From: an uncultured Flaviramulus sp.
Lineage (GTDB): Bacteria; Bacteroidota; Bacteroidia; Flavobacteriales; Flavobacteriaceae
DNA length: 64,000 bases
NCBI GenBank assembly: GCA_947487155.1
Contig: CANKVS010000008.1
Location: forward strand, 16,244-80,243
Direction of reading: 5' to 3'
Shown here: piece by piece, positions 9,419 through 17,914 of the stretch
Layout of the letters: each line of letters begins with the position of its first letter
How positions within the stretch are numbered: the first letter of the stretch is position 1
Program-made: the position numbers and the translations under genes
The notes under the pieces: model-generated
What the model was told of the DNA's origin: nothing
Seen by the model: only the letters and a program-made list of their open reading frames with translations
Databases searched by the model: none

Positions 9419-10759
9419 ATGAAATATAAATCACAAAAAGTAGCGTATTGGTTTTTTGCGCTTTCAATGCTATTGTTCGGACTGCAAATTATATATGGCT
9501 TTATAATGGGATTCGCCCATGCAGGATTTGATGGATTGCATGCTGCTATACCTTTTAATACCGCTAGAGCAGTACACACCAATTTATTAGTTGTTTGGTT
9601 ATTGTCTGGTTTTATGGGAGCCGCTTATTACATAATACCCGAAGAAGCGCAACGCGAACTGGTAAGTGTAAAACTCGCCTATGTGCAATTAATAAGTTTA
9701 GCTATTGTTGGTGTTATTGCCATTGTAGGCTATCACTTTAACTATTGGGAAGGTCGTAAATTTTTAGAAATTCCTAGGTCTTTAGATTATTTAGTAGTTG
9801 TAAATGTACTCTTATTTTTAGGACTCATTTTAGTTACTTTATTTAAAGGAAAACGAAGAACTACTACCGCATTAGTACTTTCAATGGGGCTTTTATTTGC
9901 TGCCTTATTGTATTTATCAGGTATGCTTCCTTTTGATAGTCAAGTAAAAGATTCGTTCTTTAGGTGGTGGGTTGTTCACCTTTGGGTTGAAGGTGTTTGG
10001 GAATTAATAATGGGAGGTATTTTATCTTTCCTATTAATTAAACTTACTGGAGTTGATAGAGAGGTTATCGAGAAATGGCTATATGTTATTGTTGGCTTAA
10101 CATTCTTATCAGGTGTTTTAGGTACAGGGCACCACTACTACTATATTGGTGTTAATAAAATTTGGTTAATTGTTGGAGGTATATTTTCTGCGCTAGAACC
10201 ATTAGCATTTTTAGCCATGGCATTATTTGCTGTAAACATGTACCGAAAAGGTGAAAAAAAGCACCCCAATAAATTGGCTTTATACTGGACACTTGGTGCT
10301 GCTATTGTATCATTTATAGGTGCTGGACTATTAGGGTTTGCACATACATTGCCACAAACAAATTTATACACACACGGTACCTTAGTAACCGCCATGCATG
10401 GGCATCTTGCTTTTTGGGGTGCTTACGCTATGATTGTTTTGGCTATTATTAGTTATAGTTTACCAAACATGACAGGTAGAAAATTATACGAAAGTACCAG
10501 AGGTAGAATGGCATTTTGGATGTCTAATATTGGTATGATAGGCATGACGGTTGCCTTTGGAGTAGCAGGTGTTGTTCAAGTATATTTAGAACGTAAATTG
10601 AAAATGGAATTTATGGAAGTTCAAAAACAAACCGAAATTCACTTCGTAGTGCTTATTATTTGTGCAACATTATTTATGATAGGTATCATTCTGTACTTCA
10701 TTGATTTTTACAAGCACGGAAAACCAACGAATGAAGCTTTAGAAGTACAACCCACATAA
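9419..10759 (+). CDS. norB: Nitric oxide reductase large (catalytic) subunit
   Basis: A 446-residue, roughly 12-helix membrane protein of the haem-copper oxidase superfamily. Histidine clusters that can ligate the haems and FeB are visible: RAVHTNLLVVW, VVHLWVEGVWELIMGG, GTGHHYYYIG and TAMHGHLAFWGAY. The glutamates in the VEGVWE segment are the family hallmark separating NorB from oxygen-reducing oxidases. There is no fused N-terminal quinol-oxidising extension, so with norC just upstream this is a cytochrome c-dependent enzyme (cNOR). A terminator-like hairpin follows before norQ. Confidence 0.96.
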   Translation: MKYKSQKVAYWFFALSMLLFGLQIIYGFIMGFAHAGFDGLHAAIPFNTARAVHTNLLVVWLLSGFMGAAYYIIPEEAQRELVSVKLAYVQLISLAIVGVIAIVGYHFNYWEGRKFLEIPRSLDYLVVVNVLLFLGLILVTLFKGKRRTTTALVLSMGLLFAALLYLSGMLPFDSQVKDSFFRWWVVHLWVEGVWELIMGGILSFLLIKLTGVDREVIEKWLYVIVGLTFLSGVLGTGHHYYYIGVNKIWLIVGGIFSALEPLAFLAMALFAVNMYRKGEKKHPNKLALYWTLGAAIVSFIGAGLLGFAHTLPQTNLYTHGTLVTAMHGHLAFWGAYAMIVLAIISYSLPNMTGRKLYESTRGRMAFWMSNIGMIGMTVAFGVAGVVQVYLERKLKMEFMEVQKQTEIHFVVLIICATLFMIGIILYFIDFYKHGKPTNEALEVQPT

Positions 10760-10780
10760 TATATTACTTAAAAATACTCA

Positions 10781-10854
10781 AGGATTAATATAGAGAGATT
10801 GTTAATCCTCACGTTCAAACCCGCATTATAACTCTTAACATGTAATGTGGGTTT
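10781..10854 (+). terminator. Two hairpins between norB and norQ
   Basis: AGGATTAA (10781-10788) pairs with TTAATCCT (10802-10809). A longer stem, AAACCCGCATTA (10817-10828), pairs with TAATGTGGGTTT (10843-10854) with one G-U pair. The T tract after it is short, so termination may be partial. That would lower norQD-ric expression relative to norCB. Confidence 0.55.
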
Positions 10855-10877
10855 ATTTACCTTAAACACTAAATACT

Positions 10878-11651
10878 ATGAGTATTCCTTATTATCATGC
10901 AACTGGAAAAGAAATTCAAGCTTTTCAGCATGCTTATAATTGTAAAATTCCGTTTCTGTTAAAAGGCCCTACTGGTACGGGGAAATCTCGATTTATAGAG
11001 CACATGGCTCATAAATTAGACACAAAATTAATTACCATTTCGTGTCATGAAGAAACCTCATCTACAGATTTAATAGGTCGTTTTATTATTAAAGGCGCAG
11101 AAACGGTTTGGTTAGATGGTCCGTTAACCACAGCGGTAAAAGAAGGCCATATTTTATATTTAGATGAAATAGCCGAAGCGCGTCCAGATGTAATCGTTGC
11201 TATTCATTCTTTAACAGATCATAGACGTGAATTATTTATAGATAAATTAGGAGCAACCATCAAAGCTCACAAAGATTTTATGCTAGTAGCATCCTTTAAC
11301 CCAGGGTATCAACGCGGGTTTAAAGAGCTAAAACCATCAACAAGGCAACGTTTTGTTGCGATTTCATTTGCTTATCCTGAAGCTAAAGTTGAAGCAAAAA
11401 TTTTAGAATCTGAAACTAAAATAGAAGCAGATATTGCAAAAAAGCTAGTCAACATTGGCACAAAAATTAGAAACCTAACCGAATTAGGTTTAACCGAAAC
11501 GGTTTCAACAAGGTTATTGGTAGATGCAGCCAAATTAATTCATACAGGGTTGCCAAAACGTCTTGCTGTACATGTAGCCGTTATAGAACCTTTAACAGAC
11601 GATTTAGACGTTATTCAAGCCCTAAAAGATTTGAGCGATTTAATGATATAA
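10878..11651 (+). CDS. norQ: NorQ/CbbQ-type MoxR AAA+ ATPase
   Basis: 257 residues. Walker A is GPTGTGKSR (30-38), Walker B is ILYLDEIAEA (about 94-103), and an arginine-finger region reads ELKPSTRQRFVAISF. It belongs to the CbbQ/NirQ/NorQ branch of MoxR ATPases. With NorD it is needed to insert the non-haem iron in NorB, as established for denitrifiers. norD follows on the same strand with 86 nt between them occupied by an inverted repeat. Position after norCB makes the NorQ name secure. Confidence 0.93.
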   Translation: MSIPYYHATGKEIQAFQHAYNCKIPFLLKGPTGTGKSRFIEHMAHKLDTKLITISCHEETSSTDLIGRFIIKGAETVWLDGPLTTAVKEGHILYLDEIAEARPDVIVAIHSLTDHRRELFIDKLGATIKAHKDFMLVASFNPGYQRGFKELKPSTRQRFVAISFAYPEAKVEAKILESETKIEADIAKKLVNIGTKIRNLTELGLTETVSTRLLVDAAKLIHTGLPKRLAVHVAVIEPLTDDLDVIQALKDLSDLMI

Positions 11652-11661
11652 AACAGTAAAC

Positions 11662-11723
11662 AGTTTACAGTATTCAGTTAGCAGTCAAACCTACTGAAGG
11701 CTGAGAACTGCATACTGTAAACT
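11662..11723. repeat. Inverted repeat inserted between norQ and norD
   Basis: AGTTTACAGTAT (11662-11673) and its exact complement (11712-11723) flank a stretch with smaller CAGTT/AACTG echoes, filling nearly all of the norQ-norD gap. It resembles short low-complexity repeats scattered in flavobacterial genomes. As RNA it would form a 12-bp stem that could uncouple norQ and norD expression. Confidence 0.5.
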
Positions 11724-11737
11724 AAAAAATTAACAAA

Positions 11738-13513
11738 ATGTTTGAGTTCGAACCAGATGAATACATTTTCACCAAGTTTGCCTTCTTTTTTAAAAAACGA
11801 AAAAAGAAGAAGGAAGCTGGTTTTGAACATGCTGTAAACTTAAACGATATAAAACCAAGACTTACTATTTTTGCTAGAGCCATAACAGGGCAACCTATAG
11901 ACATTTATGATGCCGAACGCGAAGGCGGATATAGAAATAACAACTTTTTTTTACCTCAAAAATTTCATGAATTTAAAACCGTAGAAGAAAACGTTTCGTT
12001 TTATTTATTCAGAATCTTGTATCTATCCATTCAAAAGAATTTGAATTTAAATTGGAATGATAATCAAGAACACAACACACTTGATTCTCAAAAATTGGCT
12101 TTTAGTACATCTAGTAAAGTACTAAAATCTTTGTTTACACAATTCCCAATAACTCGAACATATCACGAAAAACTTGTTTCATATTATAAATTGAAAGCAA
12201 CTTCAAAACAAGCTACAGATTATTCTTTTGTTTACGGAAAATGGATGCGTAATTCACCAAATGATAATTCAGAAAAAAAATTAGAAAACTTCACAGATAA
12301 AGTAAAAGAGGCTAATCAAGAACAACCTAAAACCCTTATTAAATCTAAAGCTGTAGAAGAAATTATTTCCGTTCAAATAGATCAAAAACAATTAGACGAT
12401 GCCGTACTACAACATCAATTTGAAAAGGTAGAAACTGCTGAAGAATTTGGTGGAAACTTTAGAGATATGGATGGTGATGACGATTTAGAAGACCATTCTA
12501 ATGCACTCGATGAAGTAAACATGAAATATACCGTTCGTGTGGACGATACAGCACATTCTGTGTATCAAGCCGATTTTATTGAAAATGCTACGGTTATGGA
12601 AAGTGCAGAACATGAAAGCACAGGTCATTTTCTTTTATATGACGAATGGAATTATACCAACAGAACATACAAAGAAGACTTTTGCAAAGTGTACCCCAAA
12701 ACACAATTAAAAACAGACGTTTCTTATTATAAAAAAACGCTGAACGAAAACAAATCGACCTTGGTTGGCTTACGTAAAATGCTAACCACTGTAAATAATA
12801 AATACCAACAACAACGTAGACAAACACAGGGTGAGGAATTTGATATAGATGCTATTACAGATTTATTTATTGATGTAAAATCGGGGCATACGCCTTCAGA
12901 AAAAATATATCTATCAAAACGAAAAAAAGAAAAAGATTTATCCATTTTGCTTCTATTAGATATTAGTTTGTCTAGCGATGGTTATGCCGCAGGAAATAGA
13001 GTTATCGACGTAGAAAAACAAGTCTCTATTTTGTTCGGTGAAATTTTAGATGAATTTAATATCGATTTTTCAATTGATTGTTTTTATTCCAAAACACGCA
13101 ATCATTCCAGTTATTTAACACTAAAAGGTTTTGATGAAAATTGGAATACAGCAAAATATAAAATAGGTGCTATTGAACCTAGCGGTTATACCCGTATTGG
13201 TTCTGCTTTACGGCATTCGGGAGCTTTATTAGACAAACGAAACACTAAAAATAAATGGGTAATTTTAATATCGGACGGTAAGCCAAACGATTACGATAAA
13301 TATGAAGGCAAATACGGTATAAACGATGTTAAACAAGCATTACGAGAGCTAAACGAACGCCAAATAAACTCTTATGCCTTGGCCATTGAAGCACAAGCAA
13401 AATATTATTTACCGCAAATGTTTGGGCAAAACCACTATCAAATTCTAACAACACCTGTTGAATTATTACAGTCTTTAGTAAAGCTGTATGAAAAAATTAA
13501 ACACCAGTTATAA
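11738..13513 (+). CDS. norD: NorD-like von Willebrand factor A protein for NO reductase activation
   Basis: 591 residues. The C-terminal third is a VWA domain with a MIDAS motif D-I-S-L-S starting at D408, then TRIGSALRHSG and WVILISDGKPND. The N-terminal two thirds are acidic and variable, as in other NorD proteins. VWA proteins pair with MoxR ATPases as chaperones; NorQ/NorD activates NorB. The gene lies between norQ and ric on the same strand. Its N-terminus has a strongly basic patch (KKRKKKKE) soon after the start. Confidence 0.9.
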   Translation: MFEFEPDEYIFTKFAFFFKKRKKKKEAGFEHAVNLNDIKPRLTIFARAITGQPIDIYDAEREGGYRNNNFFLPQKFHEFKTVEENVSFYLFRILYLSIQKNLNLNWNDNQEHNTLDSQKLAFSTSSKVLKSLFTQFPITRTYHEKLVSYYKLKATSKQATDYSFVYGKWMRNSPNDNSEKKLENFTDKVKEANQEQPKTLIKSKAVEEIISVQIDQKQLDDAVLQHQFEKVETAEEFGGNFRDMDGDDDLEDHSNALDEVNMKYTVRVDDTAHSVYQADFIENATVMESAEHESTGHFLLYDEWNYTNRTYKEDFCKVYPKTQLKTDVSYYKKTLNENKSTLVGLRKMLTTVNNKYQQQRRQTQGEEFDIDAITDLFIDVKSGHTPSEKIYLSKRKKEKDLSILLLLDISLSSDGYAAGNRVIDVEKQVSILFGEILDEFNIDFSIDCFYSKTRNHSSYLTLKGFDENWNTAKYKIGAIEPSGYTRIGSALRHSGALLDKRNTKNKWVILISDGKPNDYDKYEGKYGINDVKQALRELNERQINSYALAIEAQAKYYLPQMFGQNHYQILTTPVELLQSLVKLYEKIKHQL

Positions 13514-13545
13514 AACACATTATTACAAATTAAATATATATAATT

Positions 13546-14268
13546 ATGAATACAATAGATAATAAAACAGTAGCCCAAGTTGTTGCAGAAAATATTAAAA
13601 CAGCGCACGTATTTAAAAAGCATGGAATCGATTTTTGCTGTGGTGGCGGTATAACCATCGATAAAGCTTGCGAAAAAAAGAATGTTGATTTCGCTCAGAT
13701 TAAAAGTGAATTATTAGCCGTTGACGATGCTCCAAAAGCCTATAATTACAATGCTTGGAAACTCGATTTTTTAATCGACCATATTATAAACATTCATCAC
13801 ACCTATGTTGAAGAGTCTATACCATTAATTCTACAATATTCAAATAGAGTTGCTAAAGTTCATGGGCATCATTATTCTGAAGTAATAGAAATTAACGCTC
13901 TTTTTACAGATGTTGCAAACGAATTAGCATCACATTTAAAGAAGGAAGAGATTATTCTATTTCCTTACATAAAAAAATTACTAGCAACTAAAAATAATAA
14001 GGGACAATTAAGCACACCACCATTTGGCACTGTAAAAAACCCTATTGCGATGATGGAGACAGAACACGAAACTGCAGGCGACATTTTTAAAGAAATAGCT
14101 AGATTAACAAATAACTATACGCCACCAGAAAATGCGTGTAATACGTTTAGAGCACTTTATGCTAAACTGGATGAATTTGAACAAGATTTACATCAACATA
14201 TTCATTTAGAAAATAATATTTTGCACCCAAAGGCAAAACAGCTGGAACAAGATGTTTTAGCACAATAA
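13546..14268 (+). CDS. ric: Iron-sulfur cluster repair di-iron protein (Ric/ScdA/YtfE family)
   Basis: 240 residues. The N-terminal ScdA_N domain has HGIDFCCGGG, including the Cys31-Cys32 pair. A hemerythrin-like four-helix domain follows with ligands in HIINIHHTYVEE, HGHHYSE, HLKKEEIILFPY, METEHETAGD and HIHLENNILHP. The family protects or repairs iron-sulfur clusters damaged by NO and can donate iron. It follows norD by 32 nt, so it is probably co-transcribed with the NO reductase maturation genes. Confidence 0.93.
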   Translation: MNTIDNKTVAQVVAENIKTAHVFKKHGIDFCCGGGITIDKACEKKNVDFAQIKSELLAVDDAPKAYNYNAWKLDFLIDHIINIHHTYVEESIPLILQYSNRVAKVHGHHYSEVIEINALFTDVANELASHLKKEEIILFPYIKKLLATKNNKGQLSTPPFGTVKNPIAMMETEHETAGDIFKEIARLTNNYTPPENACNTFRALYAKLDEFEQDLHQHIHLENNILHPKAKQLEQDVLAQ

Positions 14269-14371
14269 AACTGAATTATGAAACGATACCCACAGGTAAA
14301 ATCTTCGACAAACTCAGACTGATATACGTTCTCATAATTGCCCTATTTGGAATGTTGAATGTTGTAAACTT

Positions 14372-14406
14372 TAGACCTGCTAGGTTTTTAAAAACTAGCA
14401 GGTCTA
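14372..14406. terminator. Strong palindromic terminator after ric
   Basis: A 12-bp perfect stem (14372-14383 with 14395-14406, arms beginning TAGACCTGCTAG) has an AT-only loop that itself pairs. It lies between ric (plus) and a minus-strand hypothetical gene. The palindrome is symmetric and could stop transcription from both sides. Similar hairpins recur in flavobacterial genomes, so it may also be a repeat family member. Confidence 0.6.
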
Positions 14407-14459
14407 TCTAAAATGAGTAACCAATAACAGGTTGTTAAAAACAAAGCCTACTTTTCGTT

Positions 14460-14807
14460 TTAATATGTACTTCTAAACCACACTTTTTGCCACTCGCGTT
14501 TTAAAATTAAAAACGACACGTCTTCTGATAGTTTTAGCATATCACTGCCATCTAAAGCTTTTACTTGATTTTCTGAAACATCAATTATATAAAGTAAGTT
14601 TAGGTATTCTGCGAACTTTTCTTGAATAAGTTTATAAACCGTTTCATGAAGTAATAATTTTAAACTTGTTGGTAAAATAGCCTCGTGAAAACCTAAATCA
14701 ACATTGGCTAACAAAAAATCTTTATTAAGCTGAAGCACTAATTTTTTATATAAATTGAATTGATTAGCCTCGGCAATTAAATCCTCAAAAGTGGTTGGTA
14801 AATTCAT
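14460..14807 (-). CDS. Hypothetical protein coupled to polyprenyl synthase
   Basis: A 115-residue protein I do not recognise. It appears soluble and mixed alpha/beta, with no signal peptide, no cysteines and no obvious motif. Its start codon overlaps the stop of the polyprenyl synthase gene by one base (TAATG), so it is translated from the same message. It is probably a conserved flavobacterial hypothetical protein. No function is proposed. Confidence 0.7.
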   Translation of the reverse strand: MNLPTTFEDLIAEANQFNLYKKLVLQLNKDFLLANVDLGFHEAILPTSLKLLLHETVYKLIQEKFAEYLNLLYIIDVSENQVKALDGSDMLKLSEDVSFLILKREWQKVWFRSTY

Positions 14808-15781
14808 TATACAGTTCTATTCATAAGGCTGTTTCCAAACGTTTTCAACAAGTCTTTTTTGTCTTCAGAAATATTTAAAAGGTCTAAAACAGAAAATGCT
14901 TTAACCGTATAATCTTGAATTGCTTTTTTAGTAGCATTTGATGCGCCTGATACAGTAAAAATTTGTTTGACTGTTTTTATTTTATCTTGAGAATTATTGG
15001 GACTTATGCTAAATAATGTCTTCAATTGACGTTGGTCTTTTTCAGAAGAAAACTCTAAAGCCTTTAAATACAAATACGTTTTTTTATTTTCTATAATGTC
15101 TCCCCCAACCTGTTTTCCAAATGTTTTAGGATCTCCAAAAGCGTCTAAATAATCATCTTGTAATTGAAATGCGATGCCTAAATTTCTTCCAAATTCATAA
15201 ATATGCTTTTGATCTTTATTTGACGCTCCAGCAACAATAGCACCCATTTGCATTGCAGTACCTACCAAAACTGCCGTTTTATATTCAATCATTTTTAAAT
15301 ATTCTGCGATGCTTACATCATCTCTAGTTTCAAAATCTACATCGTACTGTTGACCTTCACATACTTCTAAAGCCATTTTACCAAATAGTTTCACCAAAGT
15401 TTGAAATGTAGTGGCTTCGTAATTTTCAAATAATTGATATGCCATAATTAGCATGGCATCTCCAGAAAGAATTCCCGTGTTTACATCCCATTTTTCATGC
15501 ACCGTTTCTTGACCTCTTCGCAATGGCGCATCATCCATAATATCGTCATGAACCAACGAAAAGTTATGAAACACTTCAATACTTAAAGCAGCGTGTAATG
15601 CTTTTTTATAATCTGCATTAAAAATTTCGGCAGTCATTAAAGTTAAAACAGGACGCAACCGTTTACCACCTAAACTTAAAATATAGACTATAGGTTTATA
15701 TAAATTTTCGGGTTCTTTTACAGTTGAATAATCTTGTAAATACTCTACAAAAATGTCTTGATATTTTTCTATTGAAAGCAT
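14807..15781 (-). CDS. Polyprenyl (geranylgeranyl/farnesyl-type) diphosphate synthase
   Basis: 324 residues. It has the all-alpha isoprenyl synthase fold with the first aspartate-rich motif DDIMD at 79-83 followed by APLRRG, the second motif DDYLD at 209-213, and GGKRLRP near residue 39. It condenses allylic diphosphates with isopentenyl diphosphate. Chain length cannot be fixed from the sequence; residue 74 (Phe, five before the first motif) hints at a short product. It is the first gene of a two-gene minus-strand operon and is divergent from the TetR gene. Confidence 0.92.
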   Translation of the reverse strand: MLSIEKYQDIFVEYLQDYSTVKEPENLYKPIVYILSLGGKRLRPVLTLMTAEIFNADYKKALHAALSIEVFHNFSLVHDDIMDDAPLRRGQETVHEKWDVNTGILSGDAMLIMAYQLFENYEATTFQTLVKLFGKMALEVCEGQQYDVDFETRDDVSIAEYLKMIEYKTAVLVGTAMQMGAIVAGASNKDQKHIYEFGRNLGIAFQLQDDYLDAFGDPKTFGKQVGGDIIENKKTYLYLKALEFSSEKDQRQLKTLFSISPNNSQDKIKTVKQIFTVSGASNATKKAIQDYTVKAFSVLDLLNISEDKKDLLKTFGNSLMNRTV

Positions 15782-15855
15782 GAAACAAAAATAAAGTAAT
15801 TCACGGCATTAAAAAGCATCCATGTAAATTAAGTGTTAAATAATTTTAAAACCTT

Positions 15856-15896
15856 GGAAACTTTTTTTGTTTTTAAAGTTTCCTTTTGTATTTTTG
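15856..15896 (+). promoter_or_regulatory. tetR promoter with overlapping inverted-repeat operator
   Basis: The inverted repeat GGAAACTTT (15856-15864) / AAAGTTTCC (15875-15883) has a 10-nt spacer. It straddles a promoter whose TTTG (15866-15869) and TATTTTTG (15889-15896) elements are 19 nt apart. The layout fits autorepression by the TetR protein encoded immediately downstream, controlling the efflux operon. Confidence 0.6.
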
Positions 15897-15905
15897 CCTT
15901 CAATT

Positions 15906-16511
15906 ATGAGAAATAAAATATTATTAGGCGCAACAGATTTGTTTTTAAACTACGGCTTTAAAAGTGTAACAATGGACGATATTGCTAATACTTTAGGTAT
16001 GTCTAAAAAAACAATTTATCAGCACTTTGACAATAAAACAAAATTAGTAGAAGCTACCACTTTAAACTTATTTGAAGTGATTTCTTGCGGAATAGATCAC
16101 ATTTGCTCGTTAGAAAAAAACCCTATAGAGGAAATATATAGCATTAAACAGTTTGTTATGGAGCACTTAAAAAATGAAAAGTCTTCACCTCAACATCAAC
16201 TTAAAAAATACTATCCAAATATATTCACTACGTTAAAAAACAAACAGTTTGAGGTTATGCAAACTTGTGTTACCGATAATTTAAATAAAGGTATTGAACA
16301 AGGTTTATATAGAGATTCTATTAATGTAGAATTTATTGCACGAATATATTTTAATTCAATGCTTGCTATAAAAGATAAAGATTTATTTCCTCTCAAAAAA
16401 TTCTCAATGAATATGCTTATGAGTAATTATTTAGAATATCATTTACGAGGTATTTGCACACCTAAAGGGCTTGATATATTAAACAAATTTATAACATCAA
16501 ATCAATCATAA
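15906..16511 (+). CDS. TetR/AcrR-family transcriptional regulator
   Basis: About 201 residues from the chosen start. An upstream in-frame ATG at 15867 lies inside the -33 promoter region, so the ATG at 15906 (MRNKILLGATDLF) is preferred. That leaves a very short 5' leader. The N-terminal helix-turn-helix is VTMDDIANTLGMSKKTIYQHF; the C-terminal ligand domain is variable. It is the first gene of an operon with TolC, membrane-fusion and RND genes and most likely represses them until a toxic compound binds. Confidence 0.9.
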   Translation: MRNKILLGATDLFLNYGFKSVTMDDIANTLGMSKKTIYQHFDNKTKLVEATTLNLFEVISCGIDHICSLEKNPIEEIYSIKQFVMEHLKNEKSSPQHQLKKYYPNIFTTLKNKQFEVMQTCVTDNLNKGIEQGLYRDSINVEFIARIYFNSMLAIKDKDLFPLKKFSMNMLMSNYLEYHLRGICTPKGLDILNKFITSNQS

Positions 16512-16523
16512 ATAAACACTAAA

Positions 16524-17855
16524 ATGAAAAACAAACTAATATTAATTTTTAGTTTACTATGTTCTATTGCTGTATTTTCACAAGAAAACCCTCAACATTT
16601 TTCTTTGCAAGATGCCATAGATTATGCTTTGGAACATAATAGAACTATTAAAAATGCAGACCTAAATATACAAGCTGCAGAAAAACAGGTCTGGGAAACA
16701 ACTGCTCGCGGGTTACCTCAAATAAATGGTGCTGTAGATTATTCTATAAATATTAAAACACCTTTTGACGTTTCTACTTTAGACCCAAACGACCCCTTTG
16801 TGTTTTTATTTCCTAAGCACAACTTAACTCCAAGTGTCACATTAAACCAGTTATTGTTTGACGGTGGGTATATAGTGGGGCTACAATCCAATAAAGTGTT
16901 TTTAGAAATTTCTCAAAACGCAAAAGATAAAACCTCAAACGAAGTTGAAAACTCTGTGGTAAATGCATATAACAATGCTTTATTAACAAAGGAAAGTATT
17001 GAAATTACCAAAAACAACATTACCGTTTTAAAATCTAATTTAGACGAAACAACCAAAATTTTCGAAAATGGTTTGACTGAAGAAGAAGATGTAGAACAAT
17101 TGCAATTAACCCTCTCTAGTTTAGAAATTAGCCTTAGAAACCTTGAAACACTTTACGACATTTCTAAAGGCTATGTAAAAATATTATTAGGCATAAATCC
17201 TAATGACACTATAGAATTAACAGATACTTTAAACGATTTAATAGCCGAAAACATTTCGTTAGACCTTATTGGTAATGACCATTCTATAACAAATAATATA
17301 GATTATAAAATTGCAGCAAATGAGGCCGTAAGTAAAAGTTTAGAATACAAATTGGAGAAGTCTGAACAATTGCCAAAGCTTAATGCTTTTATAACTTCAA
17401 ACTATTTAGGTTATAGCAACGAAGCCTCTACTTATTTTAAAAAAGAGCAAGATTGGTTATTCACTACAGTTGGTGGGTTTAAATTAACTGTTCCTGTTTT
17501 TAGCTCTTTTGGTGGTAAAGCTAAACGACAAAGAGCCAAAATAGAATGGGATATTGCTAAAAATGATTTAATCATTAAAGAAAATCAATTAGAGTTAGAA
17601 TTTAAGAATGTAAAAAACGAATACACTTTAGCCATTGATACCTATACAAATAAGAAGAAAAATTTAACATTAGCTGAAAAAATAGAACACAAAAACACTA
17701 TTAAATATAAAGAAGGTATAGCTAGTAGTTTCGATTTAAGACAGGCGCAAATGCAACTTTACGCTAGCCAGCAAGAGTATTTACAAGCCATTATTGATGT
17801 TATCAATAAAAAGGCAGAATTAAAAAACTTATTAAACATAAATAACAACCAATAA
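16524..17855 (+). CDS. TolC-family outer-membrane efflux protein
   Basis: 443 residues with a cleavable signal peptide (LLCSIAVFSQ). Two internally similar coiled-coil halves are typical of TolC, including LQDAIDYALEHNRTIKNADLN near the N-terminus and LRQAQMQLYASQQEYLQAI near the C-terminus. It forms the outer-membrane channel of the tripartite pump encoded by the following genes. It starts 12 nt after tetR. Confidence 0.94.
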   Translation: MKNKLILIFSLLCSIAVFSQENPQHFSLQDAIDYALEHNRTIKNADLNIQAAEKQVWETTARGLPQINGAVDYSINIKTPFDVSTLDPNDPFVFLFPKHNLTPSVTLNQLLFDGGYIVGLQSNKVFLEISQNAKDKTSNEVENSVVNAYNNALLTKESIEITKNNITVLKSNLDETTKIFENGLTEEEDVEQLQLTLSSLEISLRNLETLYDISKGYVKILLGINPNDTIELTDTLNDLIAENISLDLIGNDHSITNNIDYKIAANEAVSKSLEYKLEKSEQLPKLNAFITSNYLGYSNEASTYFKKEQDWLFTTVGGFKLTVPVFSSFGGKAKRQRAKIEWDIAKNDLIIKENQLELEFKNVKNEYTLAIDTYTNKKKNLTLAEKIEHKNTIKYKEGIASSFDLRQAQMQLYASQQEYLQAIIDVINKKAELKNLLNINNNQ

Positions 17856-17914
17856 ATATCAATCATAAAATGAAAGTCCGCAGTGGACATTTATTAAATA
17901 AAAACTATAACTAG

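Noticed and set aside
10878..14268. norQ-norD-ric read as a generic MoxR/VWA chaperone set unrelated to NO reductase
   Set aside because: Direct position after norCB plus the Ric protein makes NorQD the more economical reading.
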